A stretch of 64,000 nt of DNA from positions 1 to 64,000 of the forward strand of contig CACGLD010000001.1 of the NCBI GenBank assembly GCA_902573755.1, in the 5' to 3' direction. This DNA is from an uncultured Pelagibacteraceae bacterium. Its GTDB lineage: Bacteria > Pseudomonadota > Alphaproteobacteria > Pelagibacterales > Pelagibacteraceae. The notes beneath the pieces were generated by a model. That model saw nothing but the letters and a program-made list of their open reading frames with translations, was not told the origin of the DNA and searched no databases. This document shows positions 49,555 through 57,852 of the stretch, in pieces (positions within the stretch are counted from its first letter, which is position 1; every line of letters begins with the position of its first letter). A program made the translations under genes and the position numbers.

Positions 49555-50580
49555 TTATGATCTTGTTAATGAAGACTGTAATTCTTGATTTGAAATGTAT
49601 CCCTTTACATTTCCACTTTTATCAACCACTTCACAATTTGAATCAGAACATACAATTTTTGGCAAAAAATCTTCTATAAATTCATCTTCATTTACTTTTA
49701 TTAAGTTTGATTTATCTATGTCATTAGCTTGATCAGCAGTTTTCATAATAATTTTTGCCTTGATAACTTTTGCTCTGTTCACATCTTTTACAAAAGCTTT
49801 TACATAATCATCAGCAGGGTTCATAATAATTTCCTCGGGAGTTCCTACTTGAACTAATTTTCCAGAGTTTAGTATCCCGATATGATCACCTAATCTTAAT
49901 GATTCATCTAGATCGTGAGTAATAAATACAATTGTTTTTTTTAGTTCTGCTTGAAGATCAATTAATTGTTTCTGCATATCACTTCTAATCAGAGGATCTA
50001 GAGCGCTGAAAGCTTCATCCATTAACATAATATCTGTATCAGTAGCTAACGCTCTTGCTAGACCAACACGTTGCTGCATTCCTCCTGATAATTGAGCAGG
50101 GTATTGATTTTCAAAACCAGTTAGACCAACTGCATCAATTTTTTCCATTGAGATTTTATTTCTTTCATCTTCACCTTTCCCTTGCATTTCTAATCCGTAA
50201 CCAACATTTTGAATTACTGTTTTATGCGGGAACAAACCAAATCTTTGAAATACCATGCTCATTTTATGTCTTCTAAATTCAATGAGCTTATCTTTATCAA
50301 GTGACATTACATTCGTGCCCTCAACTAAAATTTCGCCATCAGTTGGATCGATTAGTCTATTTAGATGTCTTATTAGCGTTGATTTACCTGATCCTGATAA
50401 ACCCATACAAACAAAGGTTTCTCCTTCTTCAATTTTTAGCGAAACATTATCTAATCCAACGGTATGACCTGTTTGCTCTAAAATTTCATCTTTTGTTGCA
50501 CCATCTTTTACCATTGGCAGTACAGAAGAAGGGTTATTACCAAAAATTTTGTAAACGTTGTTGATCTCAATTTTTGACAT
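49555..50580 (-). CDS. Glycine betaine/proline-type ABC importer ATPase (ProV-like), orphan
   Basis: A 341-residue ATPase with the ProV-type N-terminal region that includes SVLPMVKDGATKDEILEQTG, Walker A GLSGSGKST, FQRFGLFPHKTV, signature LSGGMQQRVGLARAL and Walker B LMDEAFSALDPLIR. A divergent CBS-like domain follows at about 280-341. No ProW or ProX gene lies in the window, so it must pair with subunits elsewhere. It is divergent from the aldolase-dioxygenase pair. Confidence 0.88.
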   Translation of the reverse strand: MSKIEINNVYKIFGNNPSSVLPMVKDGATKDEILEQTGHTVGLDNVSLKIEEGETFVCMGLSGSGKSTLIRHLNRLIDPTDGEILVEGTNVMSLDKDKLIEFRRHKMSMVFQRFGLFPHKTVIQNVGYGLEMQGKGEDERNKISMEKIDAVGLTGFENQYPAQLSGGMQQRVGLARALATDTDIMLMDEAFSALDPLIRSDMQKQLIDLQAELKKTIVFITHDLDESLRLGDHIGILNSGKLVQVGTPEEIIMNPADDYVKAFVKDVNRAKVIKAKIIMKTADQANDIDKSNLIKVNEDEFIEDFLPKIVCSDSNCEVVDKSGNVKGYISNQELQSSLTRS

Positions 50581-50592
50581 GATGTAATGTTC

Positions 50593-50665
50593 TAACAGTT
50601 ACAATCATCATATGTAAAACAAATATTATACAACTTATAATTGTTTTAATAAATAACAGTTGTAT
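50593..50665. promoter_or_regulatory. Divergent control region with repeated and inverted motifs
   Basis: The 125-base spacer between the ProV gene (minus) and the aldolase gene (plus) contains a direct repeat TAACAGTT at 50593-50600 and 50654-50661 and an inverted repeat ATACAACT (50628-50635) / AGTTGTAT (50658-50665). Such an arrangement fits binding of one regulator controlling both directions. No regulator gene is next to it. Confidence 0.4.
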
Positions 50666-50705
50666 TTATTTGCTTTTACTTATTTTTTAAATAAGAATTT
50701 TATAT

Positions 50706-51437
50706 ATGGCGCAAACAGATAAAGATGTGCGATTAGAGTTGTCTGCTCTATATAGAATTTTACATATGTACGGCATGACCGATCTTGCTAACCAATGTGC
50801 AGGGGCAAGATCTGCTGAAGATAAGAATTGTTCTTTCGTTCATCCATATGGAATGTTTTATGAAGAAATTACTGCTTCATCTTTAGTTAAAATTGATCAA
50901 AACGGAAAAAAATTAGATTCAGACGGACCTTGGTTAAACGATGGATGTATTAATCTTGCTCAATGGATTTTTAACAAAAGAAATGATGTAAACTTTTATG
51001 TTCACGGACATGCCAACGATGTGATGGCAGTTGGTGGCACTAAAGAGGGTTTAATGTATCTCTCACAGGCTGCAGTATATTTAAATCATCTTGTTGGATA
51101 TATTGATTATGAATTTGTTGAGGACAAAGAATTTGGAAGCAAATTTGAAAACCTAATTAGCAAACACGACATTTTGATTACTAGAAATCATGGATATTAC
51201 ACAGTAGGAAAAACTGCAGCAGAAGCATTTTTCAGAGCTTATTATCTAGAGCAAGCATGTTCAGTTCAGGTGAAAAATCTTGCTATGGGTTTAAATAAAC
51301 ATGAAATAGATAAACAAAAAGCTGCATATTTCTGGGAAAACATGAGTGACTCTGATGATTATAATTATGATGGAAAAACAGAGTGGGCTGCTTTATTAAG
51401 AAAATTAGAGAGAGAACATTCAAATTATAAAAATTAA
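50706..51437 (+). CDS. Class II aldolase/adducin-family protein
   Basis: A 243-residue metal-dependent aldolase-fold protein. Metal-binding histidines can be seen in YVHGHANDVMAVG and TRNHGYYTVGKT, and the early NQCAGARSAEDKNCSFVHP is like the substrate loop of this family. Members cleave sugar phosphates or other hydroxy-carbonyl compounds; others decarboxylate. It shares one base with the next gene, a gamma-butyrobetaine hydroxylase-like dioxygenase, so the two probably act in sequence. Confidence 0.85.
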   Translation: MAQTDKDVRLELSALYRILHMYGMTDLANQCAGARSAEDKNCSFVHPYGMFYEEITASSLVKIDQNGKKLDSDGPWLNDGCINLAQWIFNKRNDVNFYVHGHANDVMAVGGTKEGLMYLSQAAVYLNHLVGYIDYEFVEDKEFGSKFENLISKHDILITRNHGYYTVGKTAAEAFFRAYYLEQACSVQVKNLAMGLNKHEIDKQKAAYFWENMSDSDDYNYDGKTEWAALLRKLEREHSNYKN

Positions 51438-52588
51438 TGGAACAAAATTTTACAATTAAAAATATAACTAAAAATTCTACAAATTTAGAAGTTGACTGGA
51501 GCGATGGAAAAAAAAGTAAATTTAATTATTTATGGCTAAGAGACAATTGTCCAACTGCACACGATAAAGACTCACGTCATAGAATGTTTAATATTTTAAA
51601 AGTATCAAACAAAATTAATCCAAAAAAATTTGCAGTAAATAATGAAGGCAAGCTTGAAATTGAATGGAGTGAAGGAGACCACGTAAGTTATTATGATCAA
51701 AATTGGTTAAGAGAAAACTGCTATACAATAAAAAATAATTTAGAATATAAATCACCATATCAACTTTGGGACAATTCTTTACAAAATGACCTGAATTCAA
51801 TTGAGATTGAACATGATGAAATTATGAGTTCAGATGAAGGGCTTGTCAGATGGTTAGAACTTTTACATCATACTGGAATTGCTATAGTAAAAAATGCTCC
51901 AACTAAAAATAATTCTGGCTTTAAAATTTTAAATAGAATTAGCCATACTAGGGAAACTTTTTTTAAAACACCTTTTGAAGTAATTAACATTCCTAAACCA
52001 AATAATTCTGCTTACACAGCACATGCTTTAAGAAATCATATGGATTTACCTTGGTTTGAAACACCACCTGGTTATCAATTTCTTCATTGTTTAGTTAATT
52101 CTGCAACAGGAGGAGACTCGTCCGCTGTAGATGGCTTTGCAGTTGCAGATTATTTAAGAAAAAATGAGAAAGAAATATTTGATACGCTAGTAAACGTTCA
52201 TTTAAAATTTAGAGACATGGATTATACACAAGAGTCTGTTAGAAGTTATTACGCACCCGCGATATCTCTAACAAAAGATAATGATTACCATGATATTCGG
52301 TTTAGCGTAGCAACCATGGATGCTTTAGACTGTCATCCTGATTTGATGGATAAAGTTTACAAAGCTCATCACCGATTTGGAAATTTGCTTCATGATGATC
52401 AATTTCAGATTAAATTTAGATTAGGACCAGGTGATATTTTTTCTTTTAACAATAGACGATTGTTACATGGTAGAACTGAATATGATCCAAACTCAGGACA
52501 TAGACATTTACAAGGTTATTACATGGATCGAGATGAAATTATTGGAAGACTAAGATATTTAAAAAATTCGGTTAACTCCAACCAGTAA
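51437..52588 (+). CDS. Gamma-butyrobetaine/trimethyllysine dioxygenase-like 2-oxoglutarate oxygenase
   Basis: A 383-residue protein with the N-terminal DUF971-like domain (KFNYLWLRDNCPTAH) and a TauD-type oxygenase domain. The iron ligands are His201 and Asp203 in RNHMDLPWFETPPGYQFLHC and His344 in RLLHGRTEY; a C-terminal Arg (GHRHLQGYY) binds 2-oxoglutarate. This layout defines the gamma-butyrobetaine hydroxylase/trimethyllysine hydroxylase family. The Cys-x-Cys-x-x-Cys zinc site of vertebrate enzymes is reduced to CPTAH. It ends 17 bases inside the convergent aldehyde dehydrogenase gene. Confidence 0.85.
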   Translation: MEQNFTIKNITKNSTNLEVDWSDGKKSKFNYLWLRDNCPTAHDKDSRHRMFNILKVSNKINPKKFAVNNEGKLEIEWSEGDHVSYYDQNWLRENCYTIKNNLEYKSPYQLWDNSLQNDLNSIEIEHDEIMSSDEGLVRWLELLHHTGIAIVKNAPTKNNSGFKILNRISHTRETFFKTPFEVINIPKPNNSAYTAHALRNHMDLPWFETPPGYQFLHCLVNSATGGDSSAVDGFAVADYLRKNEKEIFDTLVNVHLKFRDMDYTQESVRSYYAPAISLTKDNDYHDIRFSVATMDALDCHPDLMDKVYKAHHRFGNLLHDDQFQIKFRLGPGDIFSFNNRRLLHGRTEYDPNSGHRHLQGYYMDRDEIIGRLRYLKNSVNSNQ

Positions 52589-54002
52589 CATTCTTTACTT
52601 CAAGATATTCCTCAAGGCCCCAAACACCTCCTTCTCTCCCATTACCTGATTGTCTGTAACCACCAAATGGAGTTCCGGCATCTGCTCCATTTCCATTAAT
52701 GTAAACACATCCAGATCTTAATTTTTTAGCAACCCTGTGTGCTTTTTCTTTGTCTTCAGTTTGCAAATAATTTCCAAGACCGTAAGAAGTATCATTTACA
52801 ATTTTGACTGCCTCATCCTCAGTTTCAAATGGAATTATAGATAACACAGGTCCAAAAATTTCTTCTTTAGCAATTCTCATTTCATTAGTTACATCTGTAA
52901 AGATAGTTGGTTTTATAAAGTATCCTTTGTTCAAACCGTTTGGTAGCTCAGGCCCACCTACTGCAAGAGTTGCACCTTCAGAAATTCCACTTTCAATAAG
53001 ATTTATAATTTTATCATATTGAACTTTAGAGATGACTGGTCCTATATGATCTCCTTTTTTTGAAGCTTGATCTACTTTAATTTTGTTTGCTTCATCTATT
53101 GCTTCTTTAACAGCTCTTTCATAAATTGATTTCTCAACCAGCATTCTTGTTGGTGCATCACAAGATTGACCAGAATTGCTCATTACATTTCGAATACCAT
53201 CTCTTACTGCATCTTTATAACTGTCAGCAAAAACAATGTTTCCACCTTTACCACCTAATTCAAGACAAACTCTTTTAATTGTTTCTGCAGCGTTTTTTGA
53301 AATTAATCTTCCTGCTCTTGTTGAACCTGTGAAAGAAATCATATCAATATCAGGGTGGCTTGAAATGTGAGTTCCCACTCCTGCACCGTCTCCATTTACC
53401 AAATTAAATACACCTTTTGGAAAACCTGCTTCATCAATCATTTCTGAAAATAGCATTCCAGAAATAGGAGCAATTTCTGATGGTTTTAAAATCATTGTAC
53501 ATCCAGTTGCGAATGCTGGAACAACCTTCAAAGCAATTTGGTTAATTGGCCAATTCCACGGTGTGATTAATCCACAAACTCCAATTGGCTCATAATAGAT
53601 ATGATTATTTGATTTATTATCAAAGTGTTCATCAAATTTAAAATTTTTTAATCTTAAAATAAAATCATCTAAATGATCTTTTCCTGAAGCTGTTTGAACA
53701 TCTGTTGCCCAATCCATTGGTGCACCCATTTCAAGAGAAATAGCCTCAGCCATTTCATTAAATCTTTTTTTATAAACTGATGATAATTTTTCAAGTAAAC
53801 TGAGCCTTTCTTCCTTGCTAGTTTCTTTCCAAGTATCAAAGGCATTTTTTGCTGATTTAACAGCTAAATCTGTATCCTCTTTTGAACCTAAAGAAATAAC
53901 AGCAAACGGGTCTTCATTGCATGGATTAATGACTTCAAAATCATTTTTTTTAATTGGATCAACCCACTGACCATTTATGTAAAATTTTTTTTTATCTAAC
54001 AT
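52572..54002 (-). CDS. NAD(P)-dependent aldehyde dehydrogenase
   Basis: A 476-residue enzyme with the catalytic Cys in GQSCDAPTR, the Glu in LELGGKGGN and the cofactor region ITPWNWPINQIALKVVPAFA. It is distinct from the enzyme at 43010. It is encoded convergently with the dioxygenase gene, with which it overlaps by 17 bases, and 20 bases after the NAD-dependent dehydrogenase gene on the same strand. A role in oxidising a trimethylammonium aldehyde is possible but unproven. Confidence 0.92.
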   Translation of the reverse strand: MLDKKKFYINGQWVDPIKKNDFEVINPCNEDPFAVISLGSKEDTDLAVKSAKNAFDTWKETSKEERLSLLEKLSSVYKKRFNEMAEAISLEMGAPMDWATDVQTASGKDHLDDFILRLKNFKFDEHFDNKSNNHIYYEPIGVCGLITPWNWPINQIALKVVPAFATGCTMILKPSEIAPISGMLFSEMIDEAGFPKGVFNLVNGDGAGVGTHISSHPDIDMISFTGSTRAGRLISKNAAETIKRVCLELGGKGGNIVFADSYKDAVRDGIRNVMSNSGQSCDAPTRMLVEKSIYERAVKEAIDEANKIKVDQASKKGDHIGPVISKVQYDKIINLIESGISEGATLAVGGPELPNGLNKGYFIKPTIFTDVTNEMRIAKEEIFGPVLSIIPFETEDEAVKIVNDTSYGLGNYLQTEDKEKAHRVAKKLRSGCVYINGNGADAGTPFGGYRQSGNGREGGVWGLEEYLEVKNVTGWS

Positions 54003-54022
54003 TTTTTATCTTAACACATAAA

Positions 54023-54964
54023 TTAAATTTCATATCCTTTTTCCTCAGGTTCATTGTCAACCAGCTCATCAGGAAAACCATTAGCTCTAAAATTAATATT
54101 ATTTAAATCTTCCATCCTTTTCACAATCATTGATGACCAAGCTCTGGAACCATATTTTTTTTGACCATCTTTAAAAATTTCAACTATTTTTGGAGAAATT
54201 TCTAAAGGAGCATTCATTTTTTTCGCAAGATTGTCAAATAGACTTGTGTCTTTTAAAACCAAATCCATTGTAAAATTTATATTATAAGATCCATTTAATA
54301 TAACCTGACTTTCAGTTTCATGCACAAATGAATTACCAGAAGAAATAGCAATTCCTTTATAAGTTTTTGCTAAATCTAAATTAGATTTTTTTGCTACAGT
54401 CCAAGCCTCACCTAATGCAACTAAATGTGCAGATGCTAGATAATTTGTAATTACTTTTAATACACTTGCTGTACCAAGCTCACCTGTGTGCAATATTTTT
54501 CTCCCCATAACAGTTAATGCAGGTAAAATTTTTTCAAATGCTTTTCTTTCCCCACCCACGAATATCGCAATATTACCTGTTGCTGCTCTATGACATCCAC
54601 CACTCACAGGTCCATCCAAAGGGATAGCTTTTTTTTCTATTACTTTTTTCCCAAGTCTTTTAACTTCATTTTCATCTGTGGTACTCATTTCTAGCCAAAT
54701 TTTGTTTTCTGATAAACCATTTAGAATTCCATCTTCACTTTCCATAACTTCTGCAGAAACCTCAGGAGAAGGAAGAGAAGTAATGATTAAATCGGATTGT
54801 TCAGTTAATTCTTTTGGAGACTTTGCAACTTTAGCACCTAAGTCTTTCAAAGAATTTGTTAAAGTTTCATCTAAATCTCTTACTGTAAGATCAAAGTTAT
54901 TTCTTAATAAACTTCCTGCAAGTTTTCCTCCAACATTACCTAAACCTATAAATCCAATTTTCAT
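54023..54964 (-). CDS. 3-hydroxyisobutyrate dehydrogenase-family NAD(P)-dependent oxidoreductase
   Basis: A 313-residue beta-hydroxyacid dehydrogenase: Rossmann motif GFIGLGNVGGKLAGSLL, substrate motif DGPVSGGCHRAATGN and catalytic Lys in KVITNYLASAHLVALGEA. The family covers 3-hydroxyisobutyrate, tartronate semialdehyde and succinic semialdehyde reductases; substrate undetermined. It overlaps the upstream DMT gene by four bases (ATGA). Confidence 0.9.
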   Translation of the reverse strand: MKIGFIGLGNVGGKLAGSLLRNNFDLTVRDLDETLTNSLKDLGAKVAKSPKELTEQSDLIITSLPSPEVSAEVMESEDGILNGLSENKIWLEMSTTDENEVKRLGKKVIEKKAIPLDGPVSGGCHRAATGNIAIFVGGERKAFEKILPALTVMGRKILHTGELGTASVLKVITNYLASAHLVALGEAWTVAKKSNLDLAKTYKGIAISSGNSFVHETESQVILNGSYNINFTMDLVLKDTSLFDNLAKKMNAPLEISPKIVEIFKDGQKKYGSRAWSSMIVKRMEDLNNINFRANGFPDELVDNEPEEKGYEI

Positions 54965-55833
54965 TTTATTTCCTCTTCTTTTTTATTTTTTGTAAATACA
55001 ATTAAAATCACACCAACTATGATTATTGCACCACCTATAAATAATTCTGGAGTTGGTTTTTCTCCCAAAAGAAAAATAGCAGCTAATAAACCTGTTGGTG
55101 GTATCCCCATAGTTACAATCGGTAGTACTTTATAAAGTGGGTTGTTTTTCAAAACATAATAGAAACAACCATAAGTAATTGGTTGCATGATGAAGCCTAT
55201 ATAAATTGCAATAATCCAATGATCAAATTTTGCATTTGTTAAATAATTAATTGTGTTTCCATCAATTATTGCAGATAGTATCACTAATATCGGTCCAGAG
55301 AATAAGGCTAACCAAGCAACTAACGCTAAAGGATTTATTTCTTTACTTAATGGTTTAACCATAACTTGTCCAAGAGCCCATACAGCTGAACCTAAAATCG
55401 TAAGTCCAATTCCAATAAATTTTCCATCTAATTTAGGAGATCCGATCAAAATATAAACACCAACAAAAGCAATAGCTATACCGATCAAAGCTCTAATAGT
55501 TGGTTTTTCTTTAAGCATGAAGTAAGCAAAAATAACTCCAAATGGAACTTCTGTTTGAACCAAAAGAACTGCTGCAGATGCATCAATTAAATCTAAACCA
55601 GAATATGTAATGCTATATTGTAAAGTATTAGCCACTAATGATGCAGCAAAAATTCTTTTTAAATATCCTTTTGGTATTGGAAACCACCAAATTAATAATG
55701 ATGCAGCAAAAGTAAATCTGATACCCATCAAAAGAATAGGAGGAAAAGATTCAAATGCTGGTTTAGCTATTACAAAACCAAAGCCTAAAAAAATAGGCAC
55801 CAAGGACGCTACGAAAGTATCTTTTATATTCAT
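54961..55833 (-). CDS. DMT/EamA-family transporter
   Basis: A 290-residue membrane protein with ten predicted helices and two EamA repeats (PIFLGFGFVIAKPAFESFPP at the start, GSAVWALGQVMVKPL in the second repeat). It is third of the drug/metabolite transporters in the window. It begins the minus-strand dehydrogenase operon and is divergent from the eutA-like gene. Confidence 0.86.
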   Translation of the reverse strand: MNIKDTFVASLVPIFLGFGFVIAKPAFESFPPILLMGIRFTFAASLLIWWFPIPKGYLKRIFAASLVANTLQYSITYSGLDLIDASAAVLLVQTEVPFGVIFAYFMLKEKPTIRALIGIAIAFVGVYILIGSPKLDGKFIGIGLTILGSAVWALGQVMVKPLSKEINPLALVAWLALFSGPILVILSAIIDGNTINYLTNAKFDHWIIAIYIGFIMQPITYGCFYYVLKNNPLYKVLPIVTMGIPPTGLLAAIFLLGEKPTPELFIGGAIIIVGVILIVFTKNKKEEEIK

Positions 55834-55891
55834 ACCTATTTTTTATATTAATGATTATTAAAGAACTTCTGATATATTCACCTTTTAAAAT

Positions 55892-56638
55892 ATGAATTCA
55901 ACAAAAATAGATCCCAAATATATTACTAAATCAAATCCAAGAATTGGACTTATTGCGCTTGCAAGTGATTTTATGATTGAAAGAGATTTTATAAACGTAA
56001 TTAAAGACAGAGAAGTTGATTTCTTTGTAAATCGTATTGAATGCTATAATCCGCTAACAAAAGAAAATTTGATCAAAATGTCAAACAAAGTGACCGAGGT
56101 CACTAAAGATATATTACCTGATCAGGATATCGATTGTGTTGTTTATGGCTGTACATCTGGAACAATAGCTGCAGGTTATGAATCTATTGAAAAGAAAGTA
56201 AAAGCTGCAAAACCTATGGCAGAAGTAACAACTCCAAGTACCGCTGCAATCAAAGCTTTAAAGAAATTAAATATAAATAAAATAAGTCTATTTACACCTT
56301 ATAGCAAAAAACTTAACGATGAAGTTATGGAATATTTTAAAAGCGAAGGATTTGAAGTTACGTCAAATTCTTATTTTGATATAGAAGCTGATTACGATAT
56401 CGGAAAAGTTGATCAGAGTTATTTGTATAATGTTCTATCTGAAATAGATTTAAATGGGGCAGAGGCACTCTTTGTTTCTTGTACTGCTTTACCAGTATTG
56501 CCAATTATTGATAAATTAGAGAAAAAATTAAATACTACAGTTTTATCTAGCAATCAGGCTTTAATTTGGGATACGCTTGTTAAAATAAATAAAAATAACT
56601 CTGTTGAGGGATTTGGTAAATTATTTAAAGAAAATTAA
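55892..56638 (+). CDS. Asp/Glu racemase-fold protein, EutA/maleate isomerase-like
   Basis: A 248-residue member of the maleate isomerase/arylmalonate decarboxylase family with both catalytic cysteines, Cys87 (VYGCTSGTIAAG) and Cys197 (FVSCTALPVLPI). The following gene encodes a DoeA/EutD-type hydrolase, which makes EutA of hydroxyectoine breakdown (proposed to act on the stereochemistry of an intermediate) the best candidate. The two genes share one base (TAATG). Maleate isomerase cannot be excluded. Confidence 0.8.
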   Translation: MNSTKIDPKYITKSNPRIGLIALASDFMIERDFINVIKDREVDFFVNRIECYNPLTKENLIKMSNKVTEVTKDILPDQDIDCVVYGCTSGTIAAGYESIEKKVKAAKPMAEVTTPSTAAIKALKKLNINKISLFTPYSKKLNDEVMEYFKSEGFEVTSNSYFDIEADYDIGKVDQSYLYNVLSEIDLNGAEALFVSCTALPVLPIIDKLEKKLNTTVLSSNQALIWDTLVKINKNNSVEGFGKLFKEN

Positions 56639-57807
56639 TGTTGTTCACAAAAGAAGAATACAAACAAAGATTAGCAAAAGTTAAAAAAATGATGCAAGAA
56701 AAAGGCATCGATCTTTTAATCTCGCATGACACTAACAACATGAATTACCTAACAGGTTATGATGCTTGGTCTTTTTATTATGCTCAATGCGCAATTGTTC
56801 ATATAGATGCAGAAGAGCCTCTATGTTTTGTTAGGGCTCAAGATGCAGGTGGCGCATATATTAAAACTTATTTAAAGGATGAGAATATTTTAGTTTATGA
56901 CGAAAATTACATTCATACATGGCCAAAACATCCTTATGATAATTTGGTAGAGATTATAAAAGAAAGAAAATGGGATAAGTTATGCATTGGCTTAGAAATG
57001 GACGCACATTACTTCACTGCGTTTTGTTATGAAAAAATAAAGCAAGGATTGCCTAATGCAAAAATTAAAGATAGCGATCGTCTAGTTAATTGGGCAAGGT
57101 TAGTAAAATCAGATGCTGAAATAGGTTTCATGAAATCTGCTGCAAAAATTTCTGAAAAAGGAATGAAAACTGCTATGGAAGTTATTAAACCAGGTGTCAG
57201 ACAGTGTGATGCGGTTGGAGAAATTCAAAAAACTTTATTTTATGGAACAGAGGAATTTGGAGGAGAATATTCTAGTATTGCAACATTACTTCCAACAGGG
57301 AAAGGTACTTCAGCTTCACATTTAACAGCAACACAAGATAAATTTGTGGAAGGTGAGGCTACAATTATTGAATTATCTGGGGTTTATAAAAGATATCATG
57401 CTCCAATGGCTAGAACAGTTCTGCTTGGAAAACCCAATCAATTAAAGATTGATACAATGAACAAAACAATTGAAGCTTTAAATGCTGGTATAAGTAAAAT
57501 TAAACCTGGGAATACAGCAGATGATGTTGCACAAGCTTTTTGGAAAATTTTAGATAAATATGGAATAGAAAAAAAATCTCGAACAGGTTATTCAATTGGA
57601 ATTGGTTATCCTCCTGATTGGGGAGAACATACTCTTAATATTTATAAGGGAGATATGACAGTTTTAGAACCTAACGTTTGTTTCCACATGATAGCGGTAA
57701 TGCAGTTTGGTGATTGGGGTGTTGAAGCATCTGAGGCTATAAGAGTTACAGAGAATGGATCAGAATTATTCTGTAATTTTCCAAAAGAGCTTCATATTAA
57801 GAGTTAA
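56638..57807 (+). CDS. doeA: M24-family ectoine hydrolase-like protein (DoeA/EutD)
   Basis: A 389-residue creatinase/prolidase-fold protein. DTNNMNYLTGYDAWSFYYAQ, SRTGYSIGIGYPPDWGEHT and VLEPNVCFHMI match the DoeA/EutD ectoine hydrolase pattern as I know it. Where metallopeptidases have a metal Asp, it reads IIELSGVYKRYHAPMART (Glu245, His254, Arg259), and full M24 metal ligands are not visible, in line with a non-peptidase. It would open the ectoine ring to N-acetyl-diaminobutyrate. The deacetylase gene (doeB/eutE) is not in the window, so the substrate remains inferred. Confidence 0.72.
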   Translation: MLFTKEEYKQRLAKVKKMMQEKGIDLLISHDTNNMNYLTGYDAWSFYYAQCAIVHIDAEEPLCFVRAQDAGGAYIKTYLKDENILVYDENYIHTWPKHPYDNLVEIIKERKWDKLCIGLEMDAHYFTAFCYEKIKQGLPNAKIKDSDRLVNWARLVKSDAEIGFMKSAAKISEKGMKTAMEVIKPGVRQCDAVGEIQKTLFYGTEEFGGEYSSIATLLPTGKGTSASHLTATQDKFVEGEATIIELSGVYKRYHAPMARTVLLGKPNQLKIDTMNKTIEALNAGISKIKPGNTADDVAQAFWKILDKYGIEKKSRTGYSIGIGYPPDWGEHTLNIYKGDMTVLEPNVCFHMIAVMQFGDWGVEASEAIRVTENGSELFCNFPKELHIKS

Positions 57808-57814
57808 TTAGCTA

Positions 57815-57844
57815 TTGAAATCTATTTACACAAATGTTTTATAT
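57815..57844 (+). promoter_or_regulatory. Possible promoter for the polyamine-type importer ATPase
   Basis: TTGAAA (57815-57820) and TTATAT (57839-57844) are 18 bases apart. The expected start lies at about 57851, just two bases before the ATG at 57853, which lacks a Shine-Dalgarno site. Confidence 0.3.
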
Positions 57845-57852
57845 GCACCTTT

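Noticed and set aside
54678-54995. 105-codon open frame opposite the 3-hydroxyisobutyrate dehydrogenase-like gene
   Set aside because: Complementary shadow of a conserved Rossmann-fold gene, with no recognisable domain or ribosome-binding site.
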